The notes under the pieces were generated by a model. The model worked only from the letters and a program-made list of their open reading frames with translations. It searched no databases and was not told the DNA's origin. From Torymus aiolomorphi (taxonomy: Eukaryota > Arthropoda > Insecta > Hymenoptera > Torymidae), in contig CM070876.1 in the NCBI GenBank assembly GCA_036365515.1, positions 134,185,394-134,249,393 of the forward strand: a DNA stretch of 64,000 bases, in the 5' to 3' direction. The translations under genes were made by a program, and so were the position numbers. Positions 1 through 10,647 of this stretch are shown one piece after another. Positions within the stretch are counted from its first letter, which is position 1. Each line of letters opens with the position of its first letter.

Positions 1-203
1 TTTACCCTTCGAGCGCGCGCTTTTCACTCAGCGATCCAATTAGTTGGAAAGCGAAATTCGTGTGCGATCTTCGCGTTGTTTTCGGGATTCCAGGAGCAGA
101 TCCCCGGGCAAGTCATTTTAGTCTGACACCCGCGGCACTGTGTTCTAGGGCATCGCTGGCCTGTGGCTTGTTGGGATTTTTCCCCACTAGCCATCCTGTT
201 ACA
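1..203 (+). repeat. 5' LTR, 3' part only
   Basis: Matches 8945-9147 nearly base for base and ends in TGTTACA at 197-203, immediately before the primer-binding site. The U3 side lies outside the window. Confidence 0.92.
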
Positions 204-205
204 AC

Positions 206-223
206 TGGCGCCACAACGTTTTG
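206..223 (+). promoter_or_regulatory. Primer-binding site (PBS)
   Basis: TGGCGCCACAACG starts two bases after the LTR end. TGG is the complement of the universal tRNA 3' CCA, so this is where the minus-strand primer tRNA pairs. The tRNA is not assigned. The same PBS is seen in inverted form at about 50988-51001. Confidence 0.75.
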
Positions 224-1052
224 GGGGTGGAAAAGGACCCGCGGCGCGTACGTGATACGCGACGAAGCTTGGCGCGAAGAAGCTCAGCAGCGTAGCTGAC
301 TATAAGCTGCAAAGAAAGGCTCTCCGTGCCGCAGCTCGTAGGCGCGTGTGTGCGTGTGCGTGACACAGCCGTGCTGTTGCGAGAGTGCGGTCGAGAGGTT
401 AGGCATGCGATAGCCAATAACCCTCGACCTAGAGTGCCGACGAGGAGAGATCTTGATCGCGAAATTTTTTTACGTGGGTAATTGTTTTTAACAATTAAAA
501 ATTTTTTTTAATAACAATTAATTTTTTTTAACGACAACAATTTTTTTTTAAGCGATAATTAATTTTTTTAATTAATTTTTTTCTTGACTCGAAAATTTTT
601 TTTTTCTCCTCTCGTATTTTCGATACGAATTATTCTTTAGTGGACGAAAAATAAAATTTTTTTTTCTTTGCTTGTGCTGTTAGTAGAAAAACGAGAGAAA
701 GTCGGCAGGCACTCTCGGAACAAAAAGTTGACTGTGCGCCCGAGTAAAAACTCGAGCGCAAAAATCCCCTCGAACTTTAAAATTGTTTTTTATTTTTTTA
801 GGTGAAAATTGTATTTATTTTTTGTGTTTCTTGGTGATATTGTCCGTTTTGACACATATATATATATATAAATATTTTCACATATATTTATTTTAAAATT
901 ACAAGTGCGAGTAGTTGAGCGTAATTAATTACAAATAGTAATTAATTACAAAAATAGCTTTTGTTCTTTTAGAGCCGCGTACGGGAAACCCTCGTGCGTT
1001 ATCGAGATTAAGAGCAACCGCCGTAGCTCTTAGAAAATAACCCGGGTTCGCG
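224..1052 (+). other. Leader (5' UTR) of the LTR element
   Basis: No coding signal. It contains T-rich and A-rich runs (460-680) and a TA microsatellite near 857-872. Part of it (to about 860) recurs inverted at 50372-51000, which shows it belongs to the element and not to host flank. Confidence 0.7.
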
Positions 1053-3340
1053 TTGAAAAAGTTAGCTCATGGGTTGAATAGGCAATCTCTCTCTGCCATC
1101 AATACAGATCCTACTCGCGCTGGTAAAATAAGTTCGTGGGGAAGCGCACAGCCAATTGACACCATGGCCCGATCATCGCAATTTGCGGAATCTGCGATAC
1201 TCAATTGGGCCTATACACAGCCCGAAGAGGAAATAAACGAGACCATGCAAGCCCTTGGTCTACAGGAGTCAGATCTGCAGTCAGTAAATATGCTGACAGC
1301 GATCAAGTGGCTTATGGGCGATGATAGTGCCGCCGATTTCGTGCCAGAGCCGGAGCTGTCGGAGCAGCAAGCGTTTGCTAAACGCGAGCAGTCCCAAAGA
1401 GCGTTCATCGACTTAACGTTGATGAACAAGTCTGGGTCGACTATTGTAGATCCCAATACTGACCCAGACCTTCCGCACCCTTTCATAACGCTCCTTGATG
1501 ACCCGATAGTGATGCAGAAACTCTCGGAGTCTCAGAGGATGAACGCTCCACAACAAGCACATAATGCAGGGGTGGAGCCAGCGGAAGAGGCAAACGGCCA
1601 GGAGGGTTCCGGGACAGAGATATTGAGCTCTGCAGCACCCACCGGGACATCTTCAGCCGAAGCTGAGGGACGGCTTCAACAGCAACAGCTCCAACAGCAA
1701 CAACTGCAGCAGCAGCAAATGCAGCAGCAGCAGCAAATACAGCAGCAGCAAATGCAGCAACAGCAGTTGGAGCAACAACGACGGCAGCAACAGCAACAAC
1801 AGCAAGAGCAACAGCAGCGGCAGCAAGTGCTCCTGGAGGAGCAGCGCAGGCAATGACAATGCCAGCGCAACTACGAAGAAGAGTCGTTGTTGGCACGAAA
1901 TGGGCAGCACGGGTTCTGGCAGCAATCGCGAAACCCGCCGCAGTCGCAAAACCTAGAGTGGCCGCGACAGCGTGAGTCGCGAACCGCCGGGATACCAGTC
2001 GGAGACAATATATTATCGGAGCAGCTACTGGCGGTGATCAAAACACTCGTTGAAGAGGTTGAAGAGCTTAAAGAGAATGTACGAATACTTCAAGGAGCTC
2101 GACATCCAACCTCAAGTACGCAATTGGAGGGAGTCCAACCCCCAAGCACGGGCCGTAGACGAGGATCACCACATGTGAACTTCCAAGACACGTTTACGTA
2201 TGCGGAGTATAACAGCAGCAGCCCAAGTCTCCAGTCCCCAACAGAGGCTGGGAGGAATAATACCAGAAATTCTTCCCAGCGCCAGCTAGGAATTGTGCGA
2301 CCCAGGACCCGTCTGAGAGGCATATGTATTTGCCTCAGCAGACGAACCGTGATGTGGGCCAGATAGTCCGAAAATGGCACATCAGGTTCTCAGGGTCCTC
2401 AAAGGAGCAGAGGGTCGAGTTATTCCTAACAAGAATAGAGGAATGCAGAACTCTAGCTAATCTGACACACGACGAGGTGCTTTCGTCGTTGTCAGAGCTC
2501 CTAACTGGGGTAGCAGCCACCTGGTACCGGAGTAACCGCCACACATGGGGATCGTGGCCAGATTTCATAGAGGCCATAACGCACATGTATGGCGGGGACA
2601 GGGGACATCAGCAGCGCGTCATGACGGAAATAAACGCGAGGACTCAAGGCAGAAACGAACTTACGCGTGATTACGTGGTAAATCTACAAGCCATGATCCT
2701 AAAGTTGGTTCCGGTGCCTAGCATCGCTCAACAGTTAGACATGTTGCACCGGAACATGCGGCCAGAACTGTAAAAGATGGTAATGCGAAATCAAATTACG
2801 GATTACCAAGGGCTCCTGGACCTGGCCCGGGAAGCCGAATTAGCGCTCGCGGCAGATAAGGTGTATCACTCGCCACCACCGCCCGAGCGCACGTACATGT
2901 CAGAATTTGCCTACGTGCCGACTGAGCCGCCCACGGATCAGCGGAAAAAGCAGAATCCAAGCGCGGCGGCGATGGGGCACCAACAGCACGAGCCTCGAGA
3001 GAGCCTCGAGGCTATGTTCCGTCTGGTCATGGCCGAATGCTTATCGGCCTTGACAAAGGAAGGCACCGACGAGAACAAAGGGCAAAAGCCTAGCCCGCCG
3101 CCAACCAGAAAACCTAAGAAGAAGGGTAACTGGGAAAATAGGCGGCGGGAGGGCGGGCAAAGTACAAACCAGCCTAGTGGGGGTAGTAGCTTGACCCACC
3201 AGGCTAGGCCGCAAAGTCCAAGAAATAACGGACCTCCACAAAGGCAAGATTACCGAAGGGAACCCGGATATGAGCAAAAGGGAGGCAACAAGCCCAATGC
3301 TGCCGGAAACCAACAGGGAAACGGCCAGGGGGGCAGGTAA
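1053..3340 (+). pseudogene. Retrotransposon gag (broken)
   Basis: The first reading frame runs 1053-1856 and ends in a glutamine-rich tract (about residues 205-265) before TGA at 1854-1856. The same frame reopens to about 2320, then coding signal moves to the +2 frame (2324-2773) with a typical Retrotrans_gag core: a WHIRFSG start, an LTGVAATWYR helix and a TRDYVVNLQAMILKL segment. A TAA at 2771-2773 interrupts it, and the frame then continues 2777-3340 with a charged, Arg/Gly/Gln-rich tail. The tail has no CCHC zinc knuckle, unusual but not unique among gypsy-like Gag proteins; basic residues may bind RNA instead. Breaks: one stop, one frameshift (2320-2366), one stop. Confidence 0.82.
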
Positions 3341-3379
3341 ACACCAGAGACCGAGGGTAACTCGGTCCAATCGTCTGGA

Positions 3380-3720
3380 GTGGAGAGCGAAGAAGTGCCC
3401 GTGATTCAACCGAATGAAGTCAACCAAGAAACTTGCTCGCGATGGTGGCTTCAAGCAGGTGTAGCCGGTTACAGGTTACGAGCACTCTTCGATACAGGAG
3501 CTTCTTCGACTGGGATGAATTCTATAGGCCTACAGCTCGCTACGGCCTGTGGAAAAGAGTGAATCCCAGCTAGCGGCCTAACGGCACGAGTGGCAAACGG
3601 GCAAAGCATAGCAGTGGTTGGCTATGTGTATCTGCCCATGGTCGTGGCTGGCGTGTGCAAAGAAGCGCGTCGCAATAATGCCAGATCTAGATACGGAGTG
3701 CTACTTGGGGGTTAACTTCA
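3380..3720 (+). pseudogene. Retroviral-type aspartic protease (broken)
   Basis: The frame at 3380-3562 contains the DTGAS active-site motif (Asp codon at 3491-3493) preceded by ALF, the usual hydrophobic-hydrophobic-DTG context of retropepsins, which cut Gag-Pol. A TGA at 3560-3562 and a shift to the pol frame (open from 3618) break it. The C-terminal protease residues YLGVNFIKKF are then visible in the pol frame near 3699-3728. It sits where expected, between gag and RT. Confidence 0.8.
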
Positions 3721-5396
3721 TTAAGAAGTTTAGCGCTGTCTTAGACCCCACAGATAACACGCTGCATCTCAAGGATGACGATGCAAGCGTAAAGTTAGAA
3801 GTAGCAGCCATAACCGCAAACAACACCGTGTCCGTATCAGCTATAGGGTTGGCGGACCGAACAGAAGAACAGCGCAAAGAGGTAGAAGCTTTAGTAGCTC
3901 AGCTGATCGGTAGCAGCCTGGCACCACTAGGGTGTACTTCGTGGATCGAGCATGCAATAGACGTCGGATCTACAAGACCCATTAAACAGAAGTACTACCC
4001 GGTATCTCAGAAACTCGAGGAAGAGATGCACAAACAGGTGGAGGAAATGCTAGTCGCGGGAATAATAGAACCCTCGACAAGTGGCTGGTCAAGTCCAGTG
4101 GTAATGGTACGCAAGTCAAACGGGAAGTTCCGTTTCTGCGTGGACTTCAGAAAAGTGAACGCAGCATCAAGGCCAGACGCGTACCCGTTACCGTACATGG
4201 AAAGCATCTTGCGCAAACTGCAGAAAGCGCGATACATCTCCACGTTGGATTTAAGCAGTGCGTTCCACCAGATACCACTTAGTCCGGAGTCCAAAGAGAC
4301 TACGGCCTTCACCGTGCCAGGCAAAGGGCTTTTCCAATTTACGAGAATGCCCTACGATCTTTCGTATGCCGGAGCGTCCTTCCAGAGGCTGATTGACAAA
4401 GTCATCGGCCCCGAACTCGAACCTTTTGCTTACTCGTATCTCGACGATATAATAATAGTCACAGAGACATTCGAGGAGCATAAAGAGGTTCTAAAAAGAG
4501 TTCTGGACAGGATACAGGACGCGGGCCTCACAATAAATCGCGAGAAGAGCGTCTTCTGTCGCGATGAGGTCCAATATCTCGGGGTCATAGTAAATAGAGA
4601 TGGTTTTAAGCCAGACCCCGAGAAAATAAAGCCCATTATGGAGTATCCGGTACCGAAAAACCTCCGTCAGCTGAGACGCTTCTTAGGAGTGGCCTCGTGG
4701 TATAGAAAGTTTTTATCGAACTTCGCCACAATTGCTGAACCACTGACCGAATTAACGAAAAAGGATCGGAAATATGAGTGGTTAACGGCACAAGCAGAGG
4801 CCTTCCAAAAGCTAAAAGCGCTAGTAGCTTCTACACCGATTCTACACAGACCGGTATCTAACGCGCAGTTCGTGGTGCAAACTGACGCAAGCGATACAGG
4901 TCTGGGAGCGGTGCTATACCAAATAATTGACGGCGATGAAAGAGTCCTAGAGTTCGCGAGTCGAACTCTGAGCGCAGCCGAGAGAAATTATAGCGTGATG
5001 GAACGAGAATGTCAAGCAATTCTCTGGGCAATTAAAAAGTTCCGTCCGTATATAGAGGCCTACGACTTCAAGGTTATCACGGACCATAGCAGCTTGAACT
5101 GGCTCCGTGATCTGCAAAATCCGACCGGCAGGTTAGCTAGGTGGGCTTTGGAGCTGCAGAACCACAGTTTCACGGTCGAACATCGAAAGGGCTCGTTGAA
5201 CAATGTCCCAGATGCCCTTTCACGGATGTTCGTGGAAGAAGAGCCAGCGGTCGCCGCGTTAGAGCTCGAGCGCGATACAAACGACCACTGGTACCTCAAG
5301 ATCGTGAAAGAGGTTCAACAGCAGCCGCGAGACTTCCCCACGTTCAAGCTGGCGGGGGGGGGAGACTGTACAAGTACAACCCTAATGAAGTTATAG
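3618..5396 (+). CDS. pol: Pol: reverse transcriptase and RNase H
   Basis: An open frame of 592 residues. After the end of the protease there is a gypsy-type RT: the KQKYYPVS and GIIEPSTSGWSSPVVMVRK entry motifs, FCVDFRKVN, TLDLSSAFHQIPL, and the catalytic YLDD at 4437-4448 (residues 274-277). The RNase H follows with TDASDTGLGAVL, the ERNYSVMERECQAILWAI stretch and TDHSSLNWL. The protein copies element RNA into DNA. The start is not a true initiation site, because pol is normally made as a Gag-Pol fusion. The frame is lost in a G run near 5353-5362, after which integrase continues one frame over. Confidence 0.92.
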   Translation: MAMCICPWSWLACAKKRVAIMPDLDTECYLGVNFIKKFSAVLDPTDNTLHLKDDDASVKLEVAAITANNTVSVSAIGLADRTEEQRKEVEALVAQLIGSSLAPLGCTSWIEHAIDVGSTRPIKQKYYPVSQKLEEEMHKQVEEMLVAGIIEPSTSGWSSPVVMVRKSNGKFRFCVDFRKVNAASRPDAYPLPYMESILRKLQKARYISTLDLSSAFHQIPLSPESKETTAFTVPGKGLFQFTRMPYDLSYAGASFQRLIDKVIGPELEPFAYSYLDDIIIVTETFEEHKEVLKRVLDRIQDAGLTINREKSVFCRDEVQYLGVIVNRDGFKPDPEKIKPIMEYPVPKNLRQLRRFLGVASWYRKFLSNFATIAEPLTELTKKDRKYEWLTAQAEAFQKLKALVASTPILHRPVSNAQFVVQTDASDTGLGAVLYQIIDGDERVLEFASRTLSAAERNYSVMERECQAILWAIKKFRPYIEAYDFKVITDHSSLNWLRDLQNPTGRLARWALELQNHSFTVEHRKGSLNNVPDALSRMFVEEEPAVAALELERDTNDHWYLKIVKEVQQQPRDFPTFKLAGGGDCTSTTLMKL

Positions 5397-6803
5397 ACGA
5401 ATCTCTCGGCGACGACGATGCATGGCAGTTAGCAGTCCCTCACGAAAAGCGACGCGAAGTACTGAGAGAATGCCATGACTTTCCAACTGCTGGGCACTTG
5501 GGCCGCGAGAAAACTCTAGAAAGAGTAAGGCGGAAGTATTATTGGCCACACATGTCTCGAGATGTGGCCAGATATGTGAACCAGTGCCAAATTTGCCAGC
5601 AGTGCAAAGTCGAACAGCGCGCTCCAGCAGGATTCATGGGACGTCGTATAACACAGCGTCCATGGCAAATCGTGGCCAGCGACATTATGGGACCCCTCCC
5701 TAAAACCAAGCACGTCCACGAATACATTCTCATCTTCCAGGACCTGTTCACACGCTGGATCGAAGTAATTCCGATAAAAAGGGCAGATGGCAAATCGGTG
5801 ATAAAAGGGCTTAACGAACGAGTATGTCTGCGATTCGGAGTCCCCGAGGTGTTTCTCTCCGATAATGGGACTGAATTTAAGAATGCACTCTTAGAGGCAT
5901 TCTTAAAGGAGAGAAACGTGCATCACACGTTTACACCACCATATCACCCTCAAGCCAATCCCGTCGAGCGTGTGAACCGAACGGTGAAGACCATGATCAT
6001 GTCTTACGCTGAGGAGAATCACCGGTCCTGGGATGAGCATCTGAACGAGCTGGCGTTCGCGTATAATACGGCAGAACACAGCTCTACCAAGATAAGTCCT
6101 GCCATGCTCATTTACGGCCGACAGTCTGACCCACCGAAGACACTAAGGCGGGAGGAAGGCAGGTTAGCCGAAGAGCAAGGGCAGCAAGAGGCGATAAATA
6201 ATTGGGTGGCGCGCATGGACAAGCTCCGCAAATTGCACGTTCGGGCGGCGGCCGACGCGCAAGCGGAGCAGGCGAGACAAGCCAAATATTATGACGCTCA
6301 TCGTCGACCTCCAGAATTCTGTCTAGGCGATCGTGTATGGAGAGAGAATAAGGTACTATCCTCAGCAGCTGAGGGGATTTCTGCCAAATTAGCCCCGAAG
6401 TACGCGGGGCCCTACACGATTGTGAATATTCTAGGCGAAAAAAACCTATGAGATCCAAGGTGAGGATGGTCTAACGTTCAGTCCCGTCCATGCGCAGCAA
6501 CTCAAGCGATACGTCTCCGCAGAAGAGCCCAAAAACTACTTCGACAAAAGTAGTCAAGAAGTAGCCCAGTCGCTACCACCGAGGGACTCTTCAGCCGAAC
6601 GTAACGTGCCAGCGGGCAACAGAGTTAGCCAGGGGAATGTACAGCCTCGGGCGACGGCTAAGAGGCGCGGTCTACCTCGTAAGACCGCGCTGTTAGTTCG
6701 GCCAGGAAAGCGTGCGAGCGACGGCCGACAATTAGCCCCCGTCGAACCCGAGCGTCCGAAAAGCGCTAACTGTGTCGTCCAGAAATTGTGCCGTCCGTAC
6801 TAA
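5350..6803 (+). pseudogene. Pol: integrase (frameshifted at both ends)
   Basis: The frame open at 5141-6451 becomes pol-like after about 5350. It has an HHCC zinc-binding N-terminus (GHLG ... CQICQQC), then a catalytic DDE core: Asp codon 5681-5683 (SDIMGP), Asp 5861-5863 (SDNGTEF) and Glu 5966-5968 (NPVERVNR). A chromodomain is not obvious. At an A7 run (6438-6444) the frame closes, and similarity to an integrase C-terminal tail continues in another frame to a TAA at 6801-6803 (SPVHAQQLKRY region near 6480). It inserts element DNA into the host genome. Two frameshifts make it inactive as read. Confidence 0.88.
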
Positions 6804-7868
6804 CCCGTGTTCGTCCTTGTTTTCCGATCCTCAGTCTCACCAATCTCCGGGGTCAATTTACCTGTTGCAGGATATGCAGGGCCTGACTCCAGAAATAGCA
6901 GAGACGGCGAAGAAGGTGATTGCTGGATTAATCCAGTGCAACCCTGACCCCGCCGTCATTGACTTCCTGGAGCAGGTAGTGGAGGGCATAGACGCGGTGA
7001 CACATGCACCACCATCAGTGGAAGAGCCCTCCACACTTGTCATAGAGGAGTTAGAGGCGTCGGAACCAAGAAGGGGACTTTCGGGACCAACCGACGCAGG
7101 CGTTGGCCCGTCCCCGCTCCGGTGACCTCATCCTCCGAAGGAGCAGCGGGAGAAGAGCGGGGTTCGGCCAGAAGAAGCACCAGTCGAGCCGATTGGTGCC
7201 GGCCGAGTTCCCGAAGAGGAGGCGGCTCGAGCCCATCATTGTGCGCCGGAAGTTGACGCCGGCGCGGCTCGGGCCGCACAAGGAATAGAAGGAGATGCTC
7301 CGACCCAGGCCCCAAAAGGAGCACCGACCGATGGAGTCGGTGCGACCTGGGTCCCGGTGGAACAGGCTCTAGAGGAGGCGCGGCGCCTCAGCAAGTCCTC
7401 GCGCGCTGCGGAGGCCGCTGCCCTGGCAGCACTGGAGGATTTTCTCCAGTGCCACGGTGAGGCCGGCGAGCGGCAAGCCGGCAAATGGGTCAGAATGGCC
7501 CAAGGCCGGCGAGAAGAGCTCGCGGCCGCCGCAGAGGCCAGGGCCGCCAGGCTGCGCCGCGCCGCCTTGCAGAAGGAGGAGGAGGTTCGTCTGGCACGTG
7601 CGCAGGAGCGCATGGAAGAGGCCAGGCGAGCCAGGGAAAAGGCGGAGGAGAGGCGCGTCGGGCCAAAGAAGAGGCCCAGCGTCGTCTCCTACGCGAAGAG
7701 GAGCGCCTCCAAAGGGCGCTCGAAGAGGAGCAGGCGGCCCGGGAGGCGTTAAATGCACAGGCGCTTCCCCGGTGCTTCATGTGCGGCGAGCTTGGGGTAA
7801 AGAAGTCGAAGCACTGCCCCAACCAAGCTCGCCACAAGGGGCGCCGGACTTACTCCCGGGCCAGCTGA
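6772..7868 (+). pseudogene. Third ORF behind pol: coiled coil with a C-terminal Cys/His cluster
   Basis: Not recognised. It starts 32 bases upstream of the end of the pol tail frame. The frame runs from 6772 and is interrupted by TGA at 7123-7125; the same frame reopens immediately and stays open to 7752. Coding character then passes to another frame ending at 7868. Visible parts: an N-terminal leucine-rich helix (GLTPEIAETAKKVIAGLIQ), an acidic and proline-rich middle, a long Ala/Arg/Glu-rich coiled coil (about 7357-7740) and a cluster CFMCGELGVKKSKHC followed by His. It is GC-rich unlike its surroundings. No signal peptide or membrane segment, so it is not an envelope gene. Confidence 0.6.
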
Positions 7869-8070
7869 AGAGGGCTAAGTCCCGAAGGGTTTCTTTTTTC
7901 TTTTGTTTTTTTTTAATAAAAATTAAAAAAAAAGATAATGGGTGACTCCGCTTCTTATACTTCCCTTGTCCCAAATTCCTTCCCGAAAGGCTCCACCGAA
8001 TTAACGTTATTTTCAGATACGACGACGGCCATGGATGGCAGAGCTGCTCGCGGTCCCCTAAGCAGCGTCT
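7869..8070 (+). other. Short non-coding stretch before the 3' LTR
   Basis: T- and A-rich bases with an AATAAA at 7914-7919, then unremarkable sequence. No gene seen. Confidence 0.5.
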
Positions 8071-8080
8071 GGCGGGGGGG
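8071..8080 (+). promoter_or_regulatory. Polypurine tract (PPT)
   Basis: GGCGGGGGGG lies directly against the first base of the 3' LTR, the position where plus-strand DNA synthesis is primed. Confidence 0.75.
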
Positions 8081-9147
8081 TGTAACGCTTGCGCGAGTCA
8101 GGTAATTCGAGATTCGAATTACCCGCGCCGAGCAGGCATGCTCACCGGGGGCGCGAGCATCCTGACCGGGTTAGAACGGTCTCGCAACGCGTAATATGCT
8201 CGTTGCGTACCCGCGAAGCTGCTACACGGCTTTATAGGAGTCACGGCAGCCATCTTCGTATCTGCCATCGAGCCGAGAACTTCTCTCCAGTGTGTCTCTA
8301 AAAAGTTACCTCATCCGCGCCGTCTTAGCTTTTTATAGTTATCGCGAGTGTAGTGGAGGCGCCGAGTAGGGTGTGTACGTGCGAAAGAGAGACAGAGAGA
8401 GAGCGATCCCGAGCCGCGTGAGCCGCACGAGACTGCGAGCGACGAGCCGGCAGCCAGCCCGCCTACCGACCCCATACAGCAAGCAAGAGAGAGAGAGAAA
8501 GAGAGCGCAACTGCTGTGCGAGCGACAGGGAGCGAGAGAGAGTCGAGTGCACCGGCTGCTCCTTCCTAACGTAAGTTTTCTACTCTCCTCTCGCGGGTTT
8601 ATTGTAAAGGCTCGCACGGAAATCGCCCCGTGCAAGCTTTCTGTGCCGTGTACGTGCGGGTGTGTGTCAGCCCACCGTACTTTAACACCGCGCGCGAGAA
8701 TAGCAGCTTCGCCGCGCGCCCTTTCGTTCGCGCGTTTGAATCTTAACGGTCGCGCGCGAACTAACTCATTTGTTCTAATCAGCACGTGCATTGTGCTTGT
8801 AGTTATTAATTATTTTAATATACTGTGATATCTAGTTACTCGTCGCGTTGTTCATTACAACCTGTCCTTCTCCCGGATACCGCCGCCTCCACGGGAAAAC
8901 GACTCCGCCGGTCGTTTTCATATCTGAGCATAGCGGCCGCGCGCTATAGCCTTCGAGCACGCGCTTTTCACTCACCGATCCAATTAGTTGGAAAGCGAAG
9001 TTCGTGTGCGATCTTCGCGTTGTTTTCGGGATTCCAGGATCAGATCCCCGGGCAAGTCATTTTAGTCTGACACCCGCGGCACTGTGTTCTAGGGCATCGC
9101 TGGCCTGTGGCTTGTTGGGATTTTCCCCCACTAGCCATCCTGTTACA
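8081..9147 (+). repeat. 3' LTR (1067 bp)
   Basis: Starts TGTAACG and ends TGTTACA, so it has the TG...CA ends and a six-base inverted terminus (TGTAAC/GTTACA). Its last ~203 bp equal the 5' LTR remnant. It is followed directly by AT-rich flank at 9148. Open frames inside it (for example 8339-8791) are chance. Confidence 0.9.
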
Positions 9148-9306
9148 GTATATAATTTAAAAGATGCTACAAAGTTAGACAAATTGAATGAAATAATAGA
9201 AACCCATGAAAAAGAAGAAAACAAGTATAATAATTATTGTAATAATTTACTTATAGAATATGATTTAAATTATTTACAAAATTTAATTAAAAAATATGAA
9301 AAATAA
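9148..9306 (+). pseudogene. Lysine/asparagine-rich coiled-coil relic, possibly LINE ORF1
   Basis: Directly after the 3' LTR a frame of about 50 codons reads as a coiled coil and ends in TAA at 9304-9306. Its segment around 9205-9300 resembles the coiled-coil part of the gag-like ORF1 at 59500-59620 in both residues (KEEN...NN...EY...KKYE) and spacing. It may be the target into which the LTR element jumped. The similarity is weak and partly due to base composition. Confidence 0.3.
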
Positions 9307-9360
9307 AATGAATCAAAAGCAAACATAATATTTTCAGTATACAATTTAAACTCAATTTTT

Positions 9361-9965
9361 TAGTATAAAATACTTGAAATTTCACAAAAATAGTATTAAG
9401 TTATATTAATTTTGAATTCTATTATTTTACATTAGCTTCTTTCACGTATCCAATATAATGTTTATAAGCAAAAATATACATAACAGAAAAAATAAAAATA
9501 TATATTTTCACATTATAAATAGCTTACAAAAACGTCACAGGATATGTTAAAGAAAATTTAATTAAAAATTTGAAAATTATTTTTTTATAAATATTTTTGT
9601 AAATTTTAAATAGAAGTAATAAATATAAAAATTCAATGAAATAAAAGAAAATTATTATTAAGTATGAAAATGGAATATTTGAAATTTAAGGAAAATAAAA
9701 TTATATTAATTTTAAAATCATTTACAATAAATTATATTAAATTCTTTCATGTATCCAATATAATATTTAAAAGCAAAAATATATATAAAAGGAACAAATA
9801 AATATATATGGTTCTAAATAATAAAAAGCTTATAAAAACATTCAAGGGTATATTAAAGATAATATAAATCATATAATTTATTTTTAATTTATTATTTTCC
9901 TAAATTTCAAAATGTAATATAAATTATATAAAAATATATTTAATGAAATTTCATAAAATTTTAGG
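9361..9965. repeat. Two tandem, diverged ~300-bp AT-rich units
   Basis: 9361-9660 and 9661-9965 align along their length. For example TCCAATATAATGTTTATAAG near 9448 matches TCCAATATAATATTTAAAAG near 9751. No coding content. Confidence 0.65.
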
Positions 9966-10154
9966 TATAGTGGTAATGTAGGGTTATTGGCGAAGGATGC
10001 CACTTAAAATAACAATCCAACGGTCCATGAACAGTACCCCCAGGGTGACGTGGAAAACTGTTCGTCTCTTCAACCAATCTTTATTGTTAATAAAGTTTAT
10101 ATAAAACGAATTAACGCAACACAGTTATTGGTTAAATTTAAAACATTGTTCAAT

Positions 10155-10245
10155 ATTTATAAAGTAAGTAATAAAATAAGTAGTAATATATAAGTAATAA
10201 AATAAGTAATAATATATAAGTAATAAAATAAGTGTAATAATTTAA
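10155..10245. repeat. Minisatellite, AAGTAATAAAATAAGTAATA type
   Basis: About three copies of a ~31-bp AT-only unit. The preceding 9966-10154 and the following 10246-10377 show no gene. Confidence 0.7.
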
Positions 10246-10377
10246 AATAATGAACATCAGGGTGATTTGTTCTCTTATTCCAAAATATAAAATTTTTAAA
10301 TTTATTTTATATGGGGGTTGACGAACGGAGCGAGTAGGGGGTACCCCCTAGCATATATATATATATATGAGTACGAC

Positions 10378-10475
10378 CGATCATATATAGTCAGATCAAA
10401 TCATATGCAAATGTCAGATTGCAATTTTGCAAATTAGCAGAAATTGCTATATCTGATCGTATATGATTATATATA
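10378..10475. repeat. Imperfect hairpin
   Basis: CGATCATATATAGTCAGATC near 10378 pairs imperfectly with CTGATCGTATATGATTATAT near 10456. It follows an AT microsatellite and lies next to the shared repeat at 10476. Confidence 0.4.
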
Positions 10476-10560
10476 AAAAATCGCTGCCAATTCAGTTGCC
10501 CGTGGCTTCCTCAAACTTAATTTGCTTATTCCTTTAATGAATTTTTAATAACAAAATTTA
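10476..10560. repeat. Repeat-end fragment shared with 57553-57640
   Basis: About 85 bases (GCTGCCAATTCA, GCTTCCTCAAACTTAATTT, CCTTTAAT, ATTTTTAAT in order) recur at 57553-57640, where they begin the AT-rich element that splits a LINE ORF1. This copy is therefore likely a solitary end of that family. Confidence 0.55.
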
Positions 10561-10647
10561 TAATTTTTGCAACAATTTATGACTTAATTATAATTAGATT
10601 CATTTGTGAAGATTAAAAATTATGAATTTTTAATTATGTATAAAATA

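Larger units (their letters stand above)
1..9147 (+). mobile_element. Ty3/gypsy-type LTR retrotransposon, nearly complete, decayed
   Basis: Two direct LTR copies flank a primer-binding site, gag-like, protease, reverse transcriptase, RNase H and integrase regions in that order, which is the Ty3/gypsy (not Copia) gene order, with a polypurine tract before the 3' LTR. Only the last 203 bp of the 5' LTR are in the window. Over about 195 comparable bases the two LTRs show about five substitutions, so the insertion is fairly recent, yet the coding region carries several stops and frameshifts. An extra ORF lies between integrase and the 3' LTR. The target duplication cannot be checked because the 5' flank is missing. 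Confidence 0.93.

Noticed and set aside
6772..7868. Envelope gene of an errantivirus
   Set aside because: The position fits, but there is no signal peptide, membrane segment or fusion-protein motif; it is a coiled-coil protein.
8339..8828. Overlapping ~150-residue frames in the 3' LTR
   Set aside because: Both strands are open because of GC-rich, purine-rich LTR sequence; no domain is seen and LTRs do not usually encode proteins.
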